This document shows, piece after piece, positions 8,501 to 16,026 of a stretch of DNA of 33,930 nt. The notes below the pieces were generated by a model. That model did not search any database and was not told the DNA's origin. It worked only from the letters and a program-made list of their open reading frames with translations. The first letter of the stretch is position 1, and the number at the start of each line of letters is the position of its first letter. Made by a program: the position numbers and the translations under genes. Location: positions 1-33,930 of the forward strand of contig CAKZNX010000386.1 in assembly GCA_937132045.1 (NCBI GenBank). The letters run 5' to 3'. Origin of the DNA: an uncultured bacterium. GTDB lineage: Bacteria > Armatimonadota > HRBIN16.

Positions 8501-9753
8501 CCGGGGTGTGGTGGCGCGATACGCTGTGGCTGGGCACGGCAAACGGCGGCGAGATATACACGGCACGGCTGGATGGCTGGGAAGGATTGTACACTTCGGC
8601 GGTGCATGATGCCCGATACCCGGCTCGCTGGGGAGCGCTGTACTGGCTGGCGGAGACACCGGAAGGCACCTCCCTCCAAATCAGCACGCGCAGCGGAAAC
8701 GTCGCCGAACCCGACGCCAGCTGGAGCGACTGGAGCAGTCCTCTGACCAGTCCGGGCGACCGTATCACCAGCCCGCCGGCGCGCTACGTGCAGTATCGGG
8801 CGGTGTTGCGCACGCGCAACGCGCAGGTCAGTCCTCGTCTGCTGTCGGTAACCCTTTACTATCGCACGCAGAATCAGCCGCCGCGGGTGACCATCCGTGC
8901 GCCAAAGGGCGGAGCTATGCTGTCGGGAGAGCAGACCATCGAGTGGCAGGCGGACGATCCGGACAAAGACACCCTGAGCTACCGCGTTTACTACCGTGCC
9001 GAAGGCGAACGCGAGTGGCAGGAGATTGCGACATCGGGCAGAGGAAACACGCCGCCTGAACCGCGTCCGTCTCAGCAGAAGCCAGCGGGTCAACAGGCAT
9101 CGGCGGACGAACAGGTGCCCACAGTGGAGGAGATGATGGCAGACTTGCGTCAGCAGGTGGACAACGACCCGACCATCCCCGCGGACGTGAAGGCGCAGAT
9201 CCTGGCAACCGCAGAGCGAGACCTTCCGCAGGTGCGTGCCGCCATGCAGGAACAGGTACGGGCACAATCGCAGGCGGGCAGGGAGTCGGAAGTTCCACCT
9301 CCCACTCCGCCGCAGACGTCCACCTCACGCAAGTGGGACACGAAGTCGGTGAAGGACGGGGTGTATCGTCTGCGAGTGGTGGCGATGGATCGTCCCTCCA
9401 ACGCCTCCGATGCCCTATCCGCCGAGGCGATCTCCGAGCCGATAGTGGTGTGCAACAGCAAACCGGTGATCGTGGTGCCATCGCAGGATGGCGTTCGGGT
9501 GGAGCCGGACGCAACGGTGCAGGTATCGGGCTTTGTCTTACAGAAATTAGTGCCTGTGACCTCCGTACAGGTGCGCATCGGCGCAGGGGAGTGGCTTGCG
9601 GCGGAGGCAGCCGACGGCGTGTTTGACAGCCCCCTGGAATCTTTCCGGTTCCGCTCTGAACAGCTCTCCAGGGGCGAGCATCAGGTAACGATACGGGCAT
9701 ACAATGCGGCGGGCTTGAGCAACACCTGGCAGGGGAAGGTGACGATAAAATAG
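5530..9753 (+). CDS. Exported SpoIVB-S55-like protein with beta-propeller and Ig-like tail
   Basis: This is a 1407-residue exported protein. ATG 5530 is chosen over an in-frame ATG at 5476 because AGGAGGG (5513-5519) lies 10 bases before it and it begins directly with a signal peptide (about 1-24). Residues about 30-130 match the SpoIVB S55 peptidase core: MKPGMKGYGLTVFQG, a conserved GHDLIF stretch and GMSGSPIYING (from residue 91) with the presumed nucleophile serine, then PKEP and TPIEDML. A second S55-type block, FGHPFMGIGAIEAPLT, lies near residue 260. A Pro-rich linker (about 620-710) leads to about six propeller-type repeats (about 735-1030) and two Ig/FnIII-like modules (about 1110-1170 and 1300-1405), with a charged insert between them. 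Whether the peptidase is active is unknown. The propeller and Ig modules suggest envelope or extracellular binding. Confidence 0.75.
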   Translation: MRKCLIPLLTLLVSLLLFATSAMCSPPIIRVREMKPGMKGYGLTVFQGTKIERFEVEVLGVLPKANVGHDLIFIRMVGGPLHSRGVNIAAGMSGSPIYINGRLAGAVSMTFWGFPKEPQCLVTPIEDMLEALDPRLPREPAGMVRAQAEPQTVTFGGKRIIIRPDNAPPAGEGELVFTRTPVPVMVSGLSARGVQRLNALLQPYNMFAMPGPGRAENLARQVPPLQPGSAVGVALVTGDVDVSAIGTVTYRDGDRVLIFGHPFMGIGAIEAPLTSAYVFDVVPSYSRSVKIAAPVSVIGRATQDRLFSVAGELGRRPAMVPVAVDVEDVATGRKRRFHAQVVQHPLLTGQLVSLVAYETLSQIRGTPGDSLARVQMSVSADEVGTITRENVVFDDVDIAGSATADLDSLMNILTANPFYPVPIRNVNLRVRIESRRQTATIERVFVRRGRYEPGETVELGVVLKPYRGEPVTRSVSLTLPPSLRSGRYTLQVRGGLAPSLTLLPGLVIRTTAPEQAPPTSLRQMVNRFLERERNNDLVVRLLLPTTTVNIGGERFSQLPPTMGALMRSGKSSALRLERDEIKLVLPTEWVVSGTQTLILNVQRRDSSETRPAEPRMPPPAESLPPDAPPPPAPPGVPAMLDGDTVTEDIQAFAEVVSLSQQSRQSPNPAQGGSTASAPSGQEGRGTARDTAEKEEKPVARAAQVWTQTEQADFAKGFFNRTAASSEGDVRLSLSLARALDTGRPFVWSLLPAGEDGLLAGTGHEGEILRVHSDGKVSALCRLPELEVHWLLSDGDGWLAGTSPRGRIYRVSSSGQFQQVAQLEQSYPVCAVRRGRDSVLVGAGGSAGIVYELRDGQATSLLQTGQNHVTALAVSGDGTVYVGTGDSAMLWRILPDNSAQAVRDFGDGAVSALQVWQDGSVLVALQSRQQVIRLYADGRTRTLIERSDNPVLAFIPAPDGSVFASGSGVLYQIFPDNRVNLVENRLDVDFATGVWWRDTLWLGTANGGEIYTARLDGWEGLYTSAVHDARYPARWGALYWLAETPEGTSLQISTRSGNVAEPDASWSDWSSPLTSPGDRITSPPARYVQYRAVLRTRNAQVSPRLLSVTLYYRTQNQPPRVTIRAPKGGAMLSGEQTIEWQADDPDKDTLSYRVYYRAEGEREWQEIATSGRGNTPPEPRPSQQKPAGQQASADEQVPTVEEMMADLRQQVDNDPTIPADVKAQILATAERDLPQVRAAMQEQVRAQSQAGRESEVPPPTPPQTSTSRKWDTKSVKDGVYRLRVVAMDRPSNASDALSAEAISEPIVVCNSKPVIVVPSQDGVRVEPDATVQVSGFVLQKLVPVTSVQVRIGAGEWLAAEAADGVFDSPLESFRFRSEQLSRGEHQVTIRAYNAAGLSNTWQGKVTIK

Positions 9754-9812
9754 GGGCTGTGAAAGCATGTGATGCCCACGCGGATGAAGGACGTCACGCT
9801 GGAGGGGACAAG

Positions 9813-10652
9813 ATGAAACTCTCGGTTATCACAGACGAAATATCGCAGGACCTGGAACATGCAGTCAGGGTGATGGGTGAATACGGCGTCAGGGGCGCGG
9901 AGCTGCGCGGCGTGTGGAACGTCAACATCGCCGATATCGACGACGCCACTGCCCGCCGTGCCAAGAAGCTGCTGGATGCGAACGGTATTCAGGTTTCCAG
10001 TATCGCCTCGCCGTTTTACAAGTGCGACCTGTATGAGGAAGGCGCCGAGGTGAAGGGACCGATGCATCTGGCAACGCCGCGCGACCTCAGCGAGCAGATG
10101 GACATGTTGCATCGTTGTATGGACCTGGCGCACTTTTTCGAGACGCCGATTATCCGCGTGTTCTCGTTCTGGAAGCGCGGCGAGCTGACACCGGAGATCG
10201 AGAAACGCATCGTCGATTCCTTTGCCGAGCCGGTGAAGGTCGCCGAGCGCAAGGGCGTGGTTCTGGCTCTGGAGAACGAGCACGCCTGCTATCTGGGCAC
10301 GGGTGCCGAGGTGGCACGTGTGGCGCGGGCGGTGGGGTCGCCGCACCTGCGTCTCTGCTGGGACCCGGGTAACGCCCTGTGTGCCGGCGAAACGCCCTAT
10401 CCTGATGGCTACAACGCCGTTCGCGACCTCGTCGTCCACGTGCACGTGAAGGATGGCGTGCTGGTGGACGGCACGGTGCGCTTCGTGGTGGTGGGAGTAG
10501 GCGCTATCGACTACGCCGGGCAGTTCGAAGCCCTGCGCCAGGACGGATACACCGGCTGGATTTCGCTGGAGACACACGCGCGCATCGACGGCGACAGCGA
10601 ACGCGCATCGCGTCTGTGTCTGCAAGCACTCAGAGAATGGATTGAGGAGTAG
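9813..10652 (+). CDS. Sugar phosphate isomerase/epimerase-like TIM barrel (AP endonuclease 2 superfamily)
   Basis: This 279-residue protein belongs to the xylose-isomerase-like TIM-barrel family (PF01261 type). The metal-site residues appear in order: E in LALENEH, D in LCWDPGN, H in HVHVKD and E in WISLETH. These coordinate a divalent metal for keto-aldose isomerisation or epimerisation; the actual sugar cannot be read from sequence. ATG 9813 is chosen because GGAGGGG (9801-9807) lies five bases upstream; an in-frame GTG at 9759 lacks a ribosome site. It follows the S55-like gene by 59 bases and precedes the parvulin gene by 7 bases, suggesting an operon without an obvious pathway link. Confidence 0.85.
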   Translation: MKLSVITDEISQDLEHAVRVMGEYGVRGAELRGVWNVNIADIDDATARRAKKLLDANGIQVSSIASPFYKCDLYEEGAEVKGPMHLATPRDLSEQMDMLHRCMDLAHFFETPIIRVFSFWKRGELTPEIEKRIVDSFAEPVKVAERKGVVLALENEHACYLGTGAEVARVARAVGSPHLRLCWDPGNALCAGETPYPDGYNAVRDLVVHVHVKDGVLVDGTVRFVVVGVGAIDYAGQFEALRQDGYTGWISLETHARIDGDSERASRLCLQALREWIEE

Positions 10653-10659
10653 ATGCAAG

Positions 10660-12300
10660 ATGGCAAGACAGAACGACGTGCCCAAGCGCACGAAAACACC
10701 CGACGACGATTTGCTCTCCCTGCGCAACATCCGCACAGGGTTCGCGAAGAAGCTTCAGGCGATATCGCTGGTCTTCGTTTTCGTCATCGCTGCCAGCCTG
10801 ATCACCTACTTTGCTGCGGTGCCAACCGGCGGACCAACCGGCGGTGAAGGAGCAGCACGCACCGTAGCACAAGTGAATAACGAGCCTATCCCGCGCGATC
10901 AGTTCGAGGCGCAGGTGGAAGACCGCTCGCGTGAACGCCTGATGCTGACCGGGGACGCGATGGGAGCCATCGGTGTACGCGCGGAGGTACTGGAAGAGCA
11001 GATTACTCAGGCGCTGATTGCGCAGGCGGCGAAAAAGGAGGGTATCTCCATCTCCGACCGCGATCTGAACCGCGAGATCGACAAACTCGTGGATGAACAG
11101 GTGAAGCAGGAGCGCGAGCGCGCCGCACAGGGCAAGGACATGACCGACCAGCAGTTCGAGATGGTCATCCGCAACTCGATGGGCAAGAGCCTTGCGGCAT
11201 GGCGCGAGGAGCTGAAGCAGAGCTGGGAACCGCGCAGACCGCTGATTCGACAGGCACTGCTCCACCAGAAGCTGACCGAGAAGGTGGCGAAGGTACCCAA
11301 TCCCTCGGACGAGGAGCTGAAGCGCAGCTACGATCTGCTAACGATACACCACATTCTCATCAGCACCGACAAGCGCACCGAGGAACAGGCGCGCAAACGG
11401 GCGGAAGAGATTATGCAGAAGCTGAAAGCGGGGAGGGATTTCGCCCGAATCGCCAGAGAGTTCTCGGACGACCCAGGCAGTAAGCAGACGGGCGGAAGCC
11501 TCGGTGACATCCCGCGCTCGCAGGTGGCGCTGATGTTTGTGCCGGAGTTTGCCAAAGCGGTAGAGGCTCTGCAACCCAAGCAGATCAGCGACCTGGTGAA
11601 GACTCAGTTCGGTTTCCACATCATCCGTCTCGACTCGGTAAAGCCAAACGTGCCTGCTGACTTCGACAAGAAGAAGGAAGAGTACGCAAAACAGTACGTG
11701 GAGACCCGACGCAACGCGCGGTGGCAGCAGTACCTGACGGAGTTGCGTCGCACTGCCAAGGTGGAGATACTCGATCCCGAGCTGCAGGCGTTCCAGACCC
11801 TCGAGGAGCTGCGCACCAAAGCGGGCACTCCCGAGTACACGGCCGCTCTGAACAAAGCGATCGAGGCGTTTGAGAAGGCGTCGAAGGAGTTCCCCTCGGC
11901 AGAAGGCATGGTGGTGTTGGGGTCACTGTATCGCACACAGTCGGAGCTGCCGGGGCTGGCAGAACCGGCTCGCAAGAAGGCACGCGAGTCCGCCATCACC
12001 GCATGGCAGAACGCCCTGCAGCGCCTCGAGAGCATCCAGTTGCGCCTGATGCTGGCGGAGCTGTACCGAAAGGAGAAGCAGCATGACCTTGCGATCAAAC
12101 AGTACGAGGAAGTGGGCAAAATCGCCTGGGACAAGCCGGATGTCCATGCTCAGCTGAAGAGCATCTACAAGCAGATGGGCAGGCAGGACCTGGTGCAGAA
12201 GGAGATTGAGTGGGAGCGCAAATACCAGGAACGGATGCGCGCGGAGCGGGTGCCGCCGCCCTCATCGGCTCCACAGCCTGCGGGTACCCAGAAACCCTGA
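10660..12300 (+). CDS. Membrane-anchored parvulin-type peptidyl-prolyl isomerase (SurA/PrsA-like) with TPR-like tail
   Basis: This protein of 546 residues is predicted to aid folding of exported proteins. A signal-anchor membrane segment (about 33-52) is followed by a SurA-N-type helical chaperone region (about 67-215), starting VAQVNNEPIPRDQFEAQV. One parvulin domain spans about 227-328: HHILIST, FARIAREFSDDPGSKQTGGS and FGFHIIRLDSV, including the conserved histidines of the fold. The C-terminal part (about 365-530) is helical and TPR-like (ALNKAIEAFEKASKEFPSA, YRKEKQHDLAIKQYEEVGKI). ATG 10660 is preferred, with GAGGAG (10644-10649) inside the end of the previous gene. A strong terminator follows. 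Confidence 0.88.
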   Translation: MARQNDVPKRTKTPDDDLLSLRNIRTGFAKKLQAISLVFVFVIAASLITYFAAVPTGGPTGGEGAARTVAQVNNEPIPRDQFEAQVEDRSRERLMLTGDAMGAIGVRAEVLEEQITQALIAQAAKKEGISISDRDLNREIDKLVDEQVKQERERAAQGKDMTDQQFEMVIRNSMGKSLAAWREELKQSWEPRRPLIRQALLHQKLTEKVAKVPNPSDEELKRSYDLLTIHHILISTDKRTEEQARKRAEEIMQKLKAGRDFARIAREFSDDPGSKQTGGSLGDIPRSQVALMFVPEFAKAVEALQPKQISDLVKTQFGFHIIRLDSVKPNVPADFDKKKEEYAKQYVETRRNARWQQYLTELRRTAKVEILDPELQAFQTLEELRTKAGTPEYTAALNKAIEAFEKASKEFPSAEGMVVLGSLYRTQSELPGLAEPARKKARESAITAWQNALQRLESIQLRLMLAELYRKEKQHDLAIKQYEEVGKIAWDKPDVHAQLKSIYKQMGRQDLVQKEIEWERKYQERMRAERVPPPSSAPQPAGTQKP

Positions 12301-12326
12301 CAGAAGCGCTTACAGGACTCGAGAAG

Positions 12327-12355
12327 AAGTGGAGAGGCAATCCCTCTCCACTTTT
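12327..12355. terminator. Bidirectional intrinsic terminator
   Basis: AAGTGGAGAGG (12327-12337) pairs perfectly with CCTCTCCACTT (12343-12353) around a five-base loop, and TTTT runs across 12352-12355. It lies between the convergent parvulin and kinase genes. The last bases of the minus-strand kinase gene touch it, so it probably serves both. Confidence 0.8.
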
Positions 12356-13332
12356 CAGCGTACAATGCCCCTCAGTGCGCCCTGCAGAACCTGTTGGAGC
12401 TCGTCCGCTGTTGTCCACAACACATCGCCCGGCACCGTATGCTTGAGGGCGGACAGGGCATCGGCACAGCGCATTGCCAGCGCGAGGTCACCCTGAAGAT
12501 AGCCGTACAGGAAGCCTGCATCGTAGGCGTCGCCGCTGCCGATGGGGTCTACTACCTCGAACAAGCACCCTTCCGACTGCATCAGCCCATCGGCAGTGGC
12601 TACCACGCTGTAACGGCGCCCGGCGGTGGCGGTTTGCTGGTCGCGTAGCGGCGTGGCAACGATGGGCACTCCGGTGCGCTGACGCACCGCCTGAGCCACA
12701 GCGATGTCTTCCGCGTGCACGTCCAGCACGGTGCGCGCATCAGCAGGCGACACAATCAGAAGGTAAACCAGAGGCAGCAGCGCTTCGATTACCGCGCGCG
12801 CCTCCTCAGGCGTCCACAGCAGAGAACGGTAGTTGAGGTCGAACGAGACGGGTATGCCCATCTCGCGCGCGATGCGCAGGGCTTCGAAGGTAGCTTCCCG
12901 GCAGGTGTCGCTGAGCGCGGGGGTGATGCCGGTGGCGTGCAGCAGTTTTGCCCCTTTCAAAAGGTTGTGCCAGTCCCATTCGCCCGGTTTCCATCGGCTC
13001 ATGCACGAGCCTTTTCGGTCGTAGTAAACCCGTGTGGGGCGCGGTGTGACGCCTGCTTCCACAAAGTACAGCCCCAGACGTCCGTCAGCGTCCCATGATA
13101 CGTGGGTAACATCCACGCCCAGAGCCTGCAGGCGCTGTGCTATCATGTGTCCCAGAGGGTTGTCGGGCAAGCGCGACAGCCACGCGACCGATATTTCCAG
13201 CTGCGCGAGCACGGCGGCGGTGTTGCTCTCGGTACCTGCCACCGATACTTCGAAGCGTTCCGCCTGTACCAGGCGCTGGTAGCCCGGCGGCGACAGCCGT
13301 AACATCGTTTCGCCAAAAGTAAGCACCTGCAT
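12355..13332 (-). CDS. PfkB-family carbohydrate kinase, 2-keto-3-deoxygluconate kinase type
   Basis: This is a ribokinase/PfkB-family sugar kinase of 325 residues. The N-terminus GETMLRLSPPGYQRL and the sugar-binding AGTESNTAAVLAQL match KDG kinases, and SFDLNYRSLLW matches the DxNxR strand of KdgK. The C-terminal DPIGSGDAYDAGF supplies the anion hole and catalytic aspartate (GxGD). KDG kinase phosphorylates 2-keto-3-deoxygluconate in uronate and modified Entner-Doudoroff catabolism. Substrate assignment is by similarity only; fructokinase or another sugar kinase is possible. GGAG lies just upstream of ATG 13332. It is divergent from an isomerase-like and a dehydrogenase gene, which suits a sugar-acid catabolic cluster. 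Confidence 0.82.
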   Translation of the reverse strand: MQVLTFGETMLRLSPPGYQRLVQAERFEVSVAGTESNTAAVLAQLEISVAWLSRLPDNPLGHMIAQRLQALGVDVTHVSWDADGRLGLYFVEAGVTPRPTRVYYDRKGSCMSRWKPGEWDWHNLLKGAKLLHATGITPALSDTCREATFEALRIAREMGIPVSFDLNYRSLLWTPEEARAVIEALLPLVYLLIVSPADARTVLDVHAEDIAVAQAVRQRTGVPIVATPLRDQQTATAGRRYSVVATADGLMQSEGCLFEVVDPIGSGDAYDAGFLYGYLQGDLALAMRCADALSALKHTVPGDVLWTTADELQQVLQGALRGIVR

Positions 13333-13386
13333 CGTCCGGCTCCTGCCACTTCCATTCGGTGGTATGTCTCGCGACTCCTGCGGTCA

Positions 13387-13415
13387 TTGATGCGGGCAAC
13401 CATATCAGGTATACT
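13387..13415 (+). promoter_or_regulatory. Promoter of the isomerase-dehydrogenase pair
   Basis: TTGATG (13387-13392) and TATACT (13410-13415) are 17 bases apart. A ribosome site TAGGAGGT follows at 13432-13439, before ATG 13450. The short divergent region (13333-13449) must also hold the kinase promoter; a weak TTGTAC/TATGGT pair on the minus strand is possible but unconvincing. Confidence 0.7.
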
Positions 13416-13449
13416 ACCGGCGTACAACCTTTAGGAGGTACCCGCCCGC

Positions 13450-14292
13450 ATGTCGCATCTCTGCCTCAGTATGTGGAGCTTTGCACTGGAGTTCCAGCGG
13501 CGCAACATGGACATCGAACGCTTCCTCAACGTCTGCCGCGACCTGCAGGTGGACTGTGTGGAACTGGTGGACCATTTCTGGATACCGGTTGGACAGCCCC
13601 TGCATCTGCTGACCGACTGCGGGCTGTGCGTGTGCGCCTATGACATTGCGAGCGACTTTGTGCATCTGGCCCCTGCCTCCAGGCACCAGCAACTGGAGCT
13701 GGCATACGCAAGCGTTGAGGAGGCAATGCGTATTGGGGCAGAGATGGTGCGCCTGTTGCCGGGCAGGATGAAGGAGGGCATCGCGGACGAAGATGCTCTG
13801 CAGATGGTGGTGGAAGCGGTGTCCTCGGTGGCACGTTACGCCCATAAAGCCGGAATCAGGGTGGTTCTGGAACCGCATGGGGATGTGGTGAACTCTGCCG
13901 AGACTCTGCGATACGTGCACCAGCAGGTGCACTCCTCAGCCTTCGGGGTGAGTGCCGATTTGTGTACCTTTTTGTTGAGTGGGCTGGACCCGGTGCGCGA
14001 GTGCGCGGCGATTGCCGATATCTGTGCGCTTGTCCATCTGAACAACTTGCGCCGCGTTCACCGGGGATACCCGGGCTACCTGTATTACAGCACGACGGGC
14101 GAAACCTATGCGGGAACTGGAGTGTGTGACGGCGAAATAGACATCCGGAGATGCATCGAGGCGCTGGTCGCCGGGGGATTCCGAGGCATTTCCAGTGTGG
14201 AGTGTCTGAGCATGTCGGAAACCCTCTCGGGTGTGCGACAAAGCCTGGACGACGTTCGAGCGATACTACAGGAGGTAAGAGACCGTGAGTAA
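13450..14292 (+). CDS. Sugar phosphate isomerase/epimerase-like TIM barrel, second copy
   Basis: This 280-residue xylose-isomerase-like TIM barrel is a different subfamily from the one at 9813-10652. Metal-binding positions are E in VVLEPHG, D in GVSADLC, H in LVHLNNL and E in SSVECLS, in the right order and spacing. It overlaps the next gene (dehydrogenase) by 8 bases through GTGAGTAA, indicating translational coupling. Partnership with a Gfo/Idh/MocA dehydrogenase is common in inositol, glucoside and uronate catabolism, where oxidation and epimerisation act on the same sugar. The exact sugar cannot be inferred. Confidence 0.85.
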   Translation: MSHLCLSMWSFALEFQRRNMDIERFLNVCRDLQVDCVELVDHFWIPVGQPLHLLTDCGLCVCAYDIASDFVHLAPASRHQQLELAYASVEEAMRIGAEMVRLLPGRMKEGIADEDALQMVVEAVSSVARYAHKAGIRVVLEPHGDVVNSAETLRYVHQQVHSSAFGVSADLCTFLLSGLDPVRECAAIADICALVHLNNLRRVHRGYPGYLYYSTTGETYAGTGVCDGEIDIRRCIEALVAGGFRGISSVECLSMSETLSGVRQSLDDVRAILQEVRDRE

Positions 14293-15256
14293 CCACACAC
14301 TTCGCGTTGGTTTGATTGGAGCAGGCGGCATCGGACGAACGCACCTTGCCAGCTACGACCGCGTGCGTGAAGCACAGATCGTTGCAGTGGTGGATATCAA
14401 TGAGCAGATCGCACGCAACGCCGCGCGGCAGGTTGGGGCGCAGGCTTTCGATAGCGTGGAGCAGATGCTCAACGAGATAGAGCTGGATGCAGTGGATATC
14501 TGCACGCCTCCCGCCGCACACCTCGAGGCAGCGCTGCCTGCCATCGAGCGCGGCCTGCACGTGCTCTGCGAGAAGCCACTGGCGCACCATCCCGATGCCG
14601 CTCGCGAGATAGTCAGTGCTGCTGAGAAGAAGGGTGTGAAACTGATGACCGCTTTCTGCCATCGTTTCCATCCACCCGTCATGGCGCTGAAGCGCCTCAT
14701 CGACGCTGGCGAGCTGGGCGAGGTGGTGATGTTCCGCAACCGGTTTGCGGGTCCGTTCACGGGGGTGGAGGAGCGATGGTTCTCGGATAAGGAAGTGGCT
14801 GGCGGCGGAGTGCTGATGGACACCAGCGTGCACAGCGTCGACCTGTTTCGCTTTCTGGTAGGGGAGGTCTCGCGTGTGCAGGCGGTGATTCGGCAGACCA
14901 GTCCCGCCATTGGTGAGGTGGAAGATACCGCCATCGCCCTGCTGTCCACCGAAGATGGACGCATGGGAGTGGTGGAAGCCAGCTGGGTGCTTGTCGCGGG
15001 CTTCAACGTGGTGGAGGTGTACGGCACGGAAGGCGCGGCAATGGTACACTACTGGGACGGCTTCAAGAGCCGATACAAGACAAACCGGATGGAGGACTGG
15101 CAGCCGCTGGAGGAAGTGGGTCCTGACCGATTCGTGGGCGAGCTCCAGCACTTCGTCGATGCCTGTCTGGGCAGGGCACCCCTGCAGGTCACCGGTTTCG
15201 ACGGACTGCGCGCAGTGGAGGTGGTATACGAGGCATATCGGGCAGCGCAGGGATAG
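14285..15256 (+). CDS. Gfo/Idh/MocA-family NAD(P)-dependent sugar dehydrogenase
   Basis: This 323-residue oxidoreductase has a Rossmann N-terminus (VGLIGAGGIGRTHLASY, residues about 7-23), then the family hallmark CEKPLAHH with the catalytic lysine. A C-terminal alpha/beta domain carries GGGVLMDTSVHSVDLFRFL, where Asp and His complete the usual active site. Enzymes of this family oxidise or reduce one hydroxyl of a sugar or cyclitol. The start is GTG 14285, with AGGAGG about 9 bases upstream inside the previous gene. Together with the kinase and isomerase it makes a small sugar-catabolism cluster. It is followed by a strong terminator. Confidence 0.9.
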   Translation: MSNHTLRVGLIGAGGIGRTHLASYDRVREAQIVAVVDINEQIARNAARQVGAQAFDSVEQMLNEIELDAVDICTPPAAHLEAALPAIERGLHVLCEKPLAHHPDAAREIVSAAEKKGVKLMTAFCHRFHPPVMALKRLIDAGELGEVVMFRNRFAGPFTGVEERWFSDKEVAGGGVLMDTSVHSVDLFRFLVGEVSRVQAVIRQTSPAIGEVEDTAIALLSTEDGRMGVVEASWVLVAGFNVVEVYGTEGAAMVHYWDGFKSRYKTNRMEDWQPLEEVGPDRFVGELQHFVDACLGRAPLQVTGFDGLRAVEVVYEAYRAAQG

Positions 15257-15284
15257 TCGCTGGATGGTTTTCCCCAACCTTCCT

Positions 15285-15317
15285 GCCTCCCTTTCCACTT
15301 CGGGAAGGGAGGCTTTT
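15285..15317 (+). terminator. Intrinsic terminator after the dehydrogenase
   Basis: GCCTCCCTTTCC (15285-15296) pairs with GGGAAGGGAGGC (15302-15313) as a 12-bp stem with one G-T pair, a five-base loop and TTTT at 15314-15317. It closes the isomerase-dehydrogenase transcript, 28 bases after its stop, and lies just beyond the end of the convergent transporter gene. Confidence 0.85.
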
Positions 15318-15339
15318 GCTTGCAGCTCCTGCCACCCTA

Positions 15340-16026
15340 CTATGAGCGCAGGGAGAACGGGTTGAAATCGGTATCGTAGTCGTAATAGTCTTCCTGCTCA
15401 GCGCGCTTGAGAAAGCCCACCACCGCGTAGGTGAGCGGCGTTGCCAGCGCTTCATACAGCACCTTCGCCATGTAGTTCCACAGGATCACCCTCAACAGCA
15501 GACCCGTATCCCACACCCCTGCGAAGGCGATGGTCTGGAACAGTACGGTGTCCACCGCCTGCCCAACCACCGTACTGCCAACCGTCCGCGTCCACAGATA
15601 CTGTCCGCCTGTCCAGATTTTCATCTTTGCCATGATATAAGAGTTCACGAATTCCCCGCACCAGAACGCGATGAGGCTTCCGAGCACAATGCGCGGTGTT
15701 TGTCCCAGAATGGTTGCGAAAGCCTCCTGCATCTGCCACTCGGGAGAGGGCGGCAGGTGGACAATGATGGTGAACAGGAGCGCAGCAAAAAGATTAAAAG
15801 CGAAGCCCATCCAGATGACGCGGCGCGAGCGGGCATAGCCATACACTTCCACCAGCACGTCCCCAAAGATGTAGGAAATAGGAAACAGCAGGGTGCCGGC
15901 GTCGAGGTCCATCTGGAACAGGTTGAACAACCGTACGGGCTTCACTGCCACAATGTTCGACAGCAGCAGCACCACCACAAAGCTCACCGTGATGACGTCC
16001 AGGTAGCGGTATGGTCGTGTGCTCAG
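15340..16026 (-). CDS. Queuosine precursor transporter (YhhQ/Vut_1 family), CTG start
   Basis: This is an integral membrane protein of about 228 residues with roughly six hydrophobic segments. The conserved FPISYIFGDVLVEVYGY and WCGEFVNSYIMAKMKI stretches are diagnostic of the PF02592 family, which imports 7-deazaguanine precursors of queuosine. The first ATG/GTG-type codon in frame is GTG 15987, but it has no ribosome site and would remove the N-terminal RPYRYLDVIT, which this family keeps. A CTG at 16026-16024 overlaps the argH stop as CTGA, and GGGAGGTGATC, a near-complete anti-16S match, ends four bases before it. I therefore start the gene at CTG. It is the last gene of the argG-argH transcript. 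Confidence 0.8.
   Translation of the reverse strand: MSTRPYRYLDVITVSFVVVLLLSNIVAVKPVRLFNLFQMDLDAGTLLFPISYIFGDVLVEVYGYARSRRVIWMGFAFNLFAALLFTIIVHLPPSPEWQMQEAFATILGQTPRIVLGSLIAFWCGEFVNSYIMAKMKIWTGGQYLWTRTVGSTVVGQAVDTVLFQTIAFAGVWDTGLLLRVILWNYMAKVLYEALATPLTYAVVGFLKRAEQEDYYDYDTDFNPFSLRS

Noticed and set aside
7843-9267. 474-codon open frame antisense to the S55-like gene
   Set aside because: Rich in His, Arg and Cys without any domain pattern; shadow of the real gene.
13856-15298. 480-codon open frame antisense to the isomerase and dehydrogenase genes
   Set aside because: Both genes on the plus strand have clear family motifs; the antisense frame has none.
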